DNA of 59,795 nucleotides. Origin: an uncultured Monoglobus sp. (lineage in GTDB: Bacteria; Bacillota; Clostridia; Monoglobales; Monoglobaceae). Of this stretch, positions 56,855 through 59,795 are shown one piece after another. A program made the position numbers and the translations under genes. The stretch is taken from the NCBI GenBank assembly GCA_947630135.1, contig CANRGH010000015.1:1-59795 (forward strand). The letters are read 5' to 3'. Position 1 is the stretch's first letter; each line of letters starts with the position of its first letter. Under the pieces are notes generated by a model. That model was not told the DNA's origin, made no database searches, and worked only from the letters and a program-made list of their open reading frames with translations.

Positions 56855-58609
56855 ATGGCTATAACGGGTAATTTGGGAGATATAAGAAAATCGGCGTATC
56901 TCGAAATGCGGGACGTGATTATCCCGAACGAAATCAAGGAGCGCAAAGAGGCAGACAAGGCGCTTGACAGTAAGATCGAGGAAGAAAAGAAGGCCAGAGA
57001 AAAAGGCGACGGTGATTTGCAAAAGCTTATTGAAAAAGAGGAGAAGGCGCGCGAGAGTGCGGATGACAAGCTTGGCGACAAGATCGACACAGAGGCAAAT
57101 ACAAGGCAGAGAGCTGATGAAGAGCTTGACGGCAAGATCGGCAAAAAGGCCGATAAAGGCACAGTAAGCTCGATCGATGAGCTTTATCTTCCGGGAATAT
57201 ATCATCCTGCAAAAAGTATTACAATCACGTATACAAAGATTGACGGCACAGAAGTAAACACGTCCGTTGACACGCTTATCGTTTCCGCAAACGAGATCAA
57301 AGACAGCAACGGACGGATAAAAATAAGGCAAACGGCTATAGTTGATGCCGATGACGCGTATTTTTGTATATTGACGCGCTTGGGCGATTACAAGGAGGAT
57401 ACCGAACATTTCCATTGGGAGCCTTGGGATCGCACCGATGAGGATATTTTCAAAGAATTTAGAGGCACATTGAAATATCCGTTGGAGGTGGCCAAAGAAC
57501 AACTTGATAAAACATGGCAGACCGGATGGTATATGTGTAACTTCATGGCGCCCGGAGAAAACGAAGGCAACCCGCAGCATTTGGTTCAGGTGATCAATGA
57601 ACGTGATTATGATGACAACTATATGATCTCGCAAATACTTTATGATGATAATCTGCCAAAATATTACAGATGGGCGTCTGCGGACACTTTTGACGGGTAT
57701 GCCGGAGTGCTTGATGAATCGGAATTCTGCGAATGGTTAAGTGTCACACCTCAAGGCAACTGGTCAAATCCCTTTGTTGTGAAGGATAAAGATGTTATGC
57801 TTTCCTCTTTGACGACGCCGGGGGTGTATTATTTTGATTTTGACGATGAGGCCGAGATAGCAGATGGTACTCTGGACACAAGAGATCCGGATTATTCTCT
57901 GGGCATATTCAACAGAGGCTACATGATAGTTGGCACAATCAAAGATAACTATGATAATGTAGGTGCAACTTTAATATGGCAAAAGATTTTTGTCGGCGAT
58001 AAAGGGAATATTAAAGTGTACATACGACAAACAGAACCTTCCGACAAATTGAATTATGAAGACTGGGTGCCTGTATTAAGCAAAGAGGGTTCATGGGCGG
58101 ATCCATATTTAATCAAAGATAATAATCCTATATTGGCCTCTTTAAATAAGCCGGGAGTATATTTGTTTGCTTCTAATTGTGACATTAAGCTTGTAAATAA
58201 CGACAAAAATATTAATTACGGTTATATCGCAGATAATTATATGATTGTCGGAAAATTTACTTATGACTATGAAAATGGTATTATGGGTCGAACACCAAAA
58301 CAAAAACTCTGGCAACAGATTATTTTGGGTGATGAGAACGGAAATCCACATTTCTATATAAGGACTTGTAGCTATGGCGTTGATAGGACAACAGGCAATG
58401 GTGAAGATTGGATCGAATTAGGTCAAACAGCCGCTAATGAAGCAAAAATTAGGGCGCTTGAAAACAAGATCGACGCGGAGATCGAGCGGAGCAAAGGCGT
58501 GGAAAGTTCTTTAAGCGCTGCGTTCAATGCGGAATTAATTAAACGCGCGGGTGAGGATGATAAGCTGCAAAGCCAGATCGACGAGTTAAAAGCGGCGATC
58601 GGAAATTAA
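56855..58609 (+). CDS. Large tail fibre / receptor-binding protein with tandem domains
   Basis: 584 aa. N-terminal charged coiled coil (about 28-108, 'KEADKALDSKIEEEKKAREK'). Then two or three repeats of a domain of about 110 residues: 'NWSNPFVVKDKDVMLSSLTT' near 300 and 'SWADPYLIKDNNPILASLNK' near 412, each followed by 'GVY(Y/L)F' and 'NYMIVG'-type strands. Module A ends the protein (537-584). Probably host recognition. AGGAGGCGG precedes the ATG. Confidence 0.75.
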   Translation: MAITGNLGDIRKSAYLEMRDVIIPNEIKERKEADKALDSKIEEEKKAREKGDGDLQKLIEKEEKARESADDKLGDKIDTEANTRQRADEELDGKIGKKADKGTVSSIDELYLPGIYHPAKSITITYTKIDGTEVNTSVDTLIVSANEIKDSNGRIKIRQTAIVDADDAYFCILTRLGDYKEDTEHFHWEPWDRTDEDIFKEFRGTLKYPLEVAKEQLDKTWQTGWYMCNFMAPGENEGNPQHLVQVINERDYDDNYMISQILYDDNLPKYYRWASADTFDGYAGVLDESEFCEWLSVTPQGNWSNPFVVKDKDVMLSSLTTPGVYYFDFDDEAEIADGTLDTRDPDYSLGIFNRGYMIVGTIKDNYDNVGATLIWQKIFVGDKGNIKVYIRQTEPSDKLNYEDWVPVLSKEGSWADPYLIKDNNPILASLNKPGVYLFASNCDIKLVNNDKNINYGYIADNYMIVGKFTYDYENGIMGRTPKQKLWQQIILGDENGNPHFYIRTCSYGVDRTTGNGEDWIELGQTAANEAKIRALENKIDAEIERSKGVESSLSAAFNAELIKRAGEDDKLQSQIDELKAAIGN

Positions 58610-58635
58610 TGTCGACAAAGAAAGGTCGGAAAATT

Positions 58636-58845
58636 ATGGAAAAATTCATAAAAAGCAATGTTTTTGAAACCATTGTGAGGGAGCTGGCGAGAGGGATTAA
58701 AAGTCAAATTGACGAGCTGAAGGATCAGACCGTCCCGATAAAAACCATCGGGGCAGGCCTTAAACTCGGCGAAGGCGGCGAGCTTTCGATTGACTGCGCA
58801 TCAGTGAACGACACGAAAAACGCGGTAAATGAAATTATTAAATAA
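58636..58845 (+). CDS. Small fibre-associated protein carrying module B
   Basis: 69 aa. 'SQIDELKDQTVPIKTIGAGL' leads into module B ('GLKLGEGGELSIDCASVNDT'), nearly matching the C-terminus of the protein at 55848. ATG 58636 is preferred; an in-frame ATG at 58609 overlaps the previous stop. It may be a separated C-terminal piece of the upstream fibre or a trimerisation cap. Confidence 0.65.
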   Translation: MEKFIKSNVFETIVRELARGIKSQIDELKDQTVPIKTIGAGLKLGEGGELSIDCASVNDTKNAVNEIIK

Positions 58846-58863
58846 AAATACAGGAGGATTATC

Positions 58864-59772
58864 ATGGCAAGTATGAGATTAATGTCAACGGCGGCGGACA
58901 GCAAGCCGATAAATCTGGAGGATCTGAAAACACTGGTGGAGCTGCTTTCGGGGGCGTTTGCGACGCTTGAGGCGGTAAACACGTTAAGCGGTTCTTCGCA
59001 CACGCACAGCAACAAGACGGTGCTTGACGCGACAAACGCTTCGTTCACGAGTACGCTTAAGGGAAATTATGATGCGGCGTATACGCACAGCACTTCGGCC
59101 CACGCGCCGAGCGGCGCGCAGGCGAATGTGATCGAGAGCGTCAAGGTAAACGGTACGGCGTTGGTTCCCACATCTAAGGCGGTTGACGTCACGGTCCCGA
59201 CCAAGGTGTCGCAGATAGCAAACGACAGCGGATTTCAGACATCGGCACAGGTCCTGTCCGCGATAAACGCGCAGATCGACGCGTTTGCCCAAAAGGTTAC
59301 GGACAACGACACGATCGACACGATAAAAGAAGTGATCGACTACATAGCCGAGCATGAGGGCGAGGCGACAGAGATGATGAGCGCGATCACCAAACTCCAG
59401 ACGGACGTGGCGGGAAAAGCTCCCGCAAGTCACAAGCACAGCTACAACGACCTTACGGACAAGCCGAGCATACCGCCGGCTGTGACCGTTGACAGCCAGC
59501 TTAATGGAACTTCCGCAAATCCCGTGCAGAATAAGGCTGTATACTCGGCGTTGGCGGGCAAGCTTAACACGACGGACGTGCAGGCGTGGGCGAAGGCGGC
59601 AAGCAAGCCGACGTATAACGCGACCGAGGTCGGAGCAATACCGACGACCGCCAAAGGAGCGGCAAGCGGAGTCGCGGAGCTTGACGCAAACAGCAAGCTG
59701 CCCTCGACCAGATATGACTTCGCCACGACCGCCGAGGTGACGGCTATGGTTGCAGAGGTTCTCGGAGCTTAG
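58864..59772 (+). CDS. Tail fibre protein with collagen-free short repeats
   Basis: 302 aa, low in aromatic residues. Short blocks common to Firmicutes prophage fibres: 'TKVSQIANDSGFQTSAQV', 'SHKHSYNDLTDKPSIP', 'LNGTSANPVQNKAVYSAL', 'AWAKAASKPTYNATEVGA', 'ASGVAELDANSKLPS'. These make beta-structured shafts. CAGGAGGATTATC precedes the ATG. Confidence 0.82.
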   Translation: MASMRLMSTAADSKPINLEDLKTLVELLSGAFATLEAVNTLSGSSHTHSNKTVLDATNASFTSTLKGNYDAAYTHSTSAHAPSGAQANVIESVKVNGTALVPTSKAVDVTVPTKVSQIANDSGFQTSAQVLSAINAQIDAFAQKVTDNDTIDTIKEVIDYIAEHEGEATEMMSAITKLQTDVAGKAPASHKHSYNDLTDKPSIPPAVTVDSQLNGTSANPVQNKAVYSALAGKLNTTDVQAWAKAASKPTYNATEVGAIPTTAKGAASGVAELDANSKLPSTRYDFATTAEVTAMVAEVLGA

Positions 59773-59783
59773 GGGGTGAAAGT

Positions 59784-59795
59784 ATGGCGGAAAAA
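59784..59795 (+). CDS. Start of next tail gene (cut by window end)
   Basis: GGGGGTGAAAGT precedes an ATG at 59784; only four codons (MAEK) are inside the window. Confidence 0.4.

Noticed and set aside
32068-59795. Diversity-generating retroelement behind the fibre genes
   Set aside because: No reverse transcriptase gene and no template/variable repeat pair was found; similarities between fibre genes are module duplications.

Overview
The window looks like a chromosomal segment of a Gram-positive anaerobe of the class Clostridia. It carries an intracellular pectin and uronate pathway with an Lpl-type oligosaccharide ABC transporter, a T-box leader, SigA-type promoters (TTGACA / 17 nt / TATAAT) and GGAGG-type ribosome binding sites. 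I cannot name genus or species from sequence alone; a pectin-specialist gut clostridium is an inference.

Region 1, 1-10.5 kb: pectin utilisation. In order it holds two ABC permeases, a solute-binding lipoprotein, pectin methylesterase, GH28 polygalacturonase, tagaturonate reductase (uxaB), altronate dehydratase (uxaA) and a GH43 enzyme. None of the four catabolic enzymes read here has a signal peptide, so imported oligogalacturonides are probably de-esterified, cut and channelled into the hexuronate pathway inside the cell.

Region 2, 10.5-27.7 kb: host housekeeping and small accessory modules. It contains a CLC-type anion transporter, tRNA-Gln and tRNA-Leu, a RelBE-type and a PIN-type toxin-antitoxin pair around a 257-bp MITE-like element, a patatin, an AEC transporter, a lipoprotein, a nitroreductase and ribosomal protein S20. 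A lysine/DAP operon (asd, lectin-SLH protein, dapA, dapB, ACT protein) follows, then a SLOG protein, an AlkD-like glycosylase and a T-box-controlled sodium symporter whose specifier reads as tyrosine (UAC).

Region 3, 27.7 kb to the end: a prophage, open at its right end. It starts at a 23-bp tRNA 3'-end remnant with an adjacent tyrosine integrase. A leftward lysogeny block follows (zinc-ribbon membrane protein, membrane protein, and a long repressor joining an HTH, a possible HEPN domain and an S24 peptidase). A control region with face-to-face promoters comes next, then small early genes, a recombination/replication set (Sak4-like ATPase, DUF669 protein, SF2 helicase, primase-helicase with an iteron-like origin, RusA-like resolvase), a late regulator, terminases, a portal resembling the P22 type, scaffold, capsid, head-tail and hub proteins, and several fibre genes with shuffled modules.

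The most unusual signal is in the prophage. Many gene boundaries carry modular intergenic cassettes: a 'stop' repeat (family III, stops in all three frames), a short GC hairpin (hp0), and then one of two multi-hairpin elements (I or II) that ends in the ribosome binding site of the next gene. Stem sequences differ between copies while complementarity, loops and joining sequences are kept. Copies are nested in each other at 51.7-51.9 kb and have become protein-coding in at least the large terminase, a Sak4-like ATPase and one small protein.
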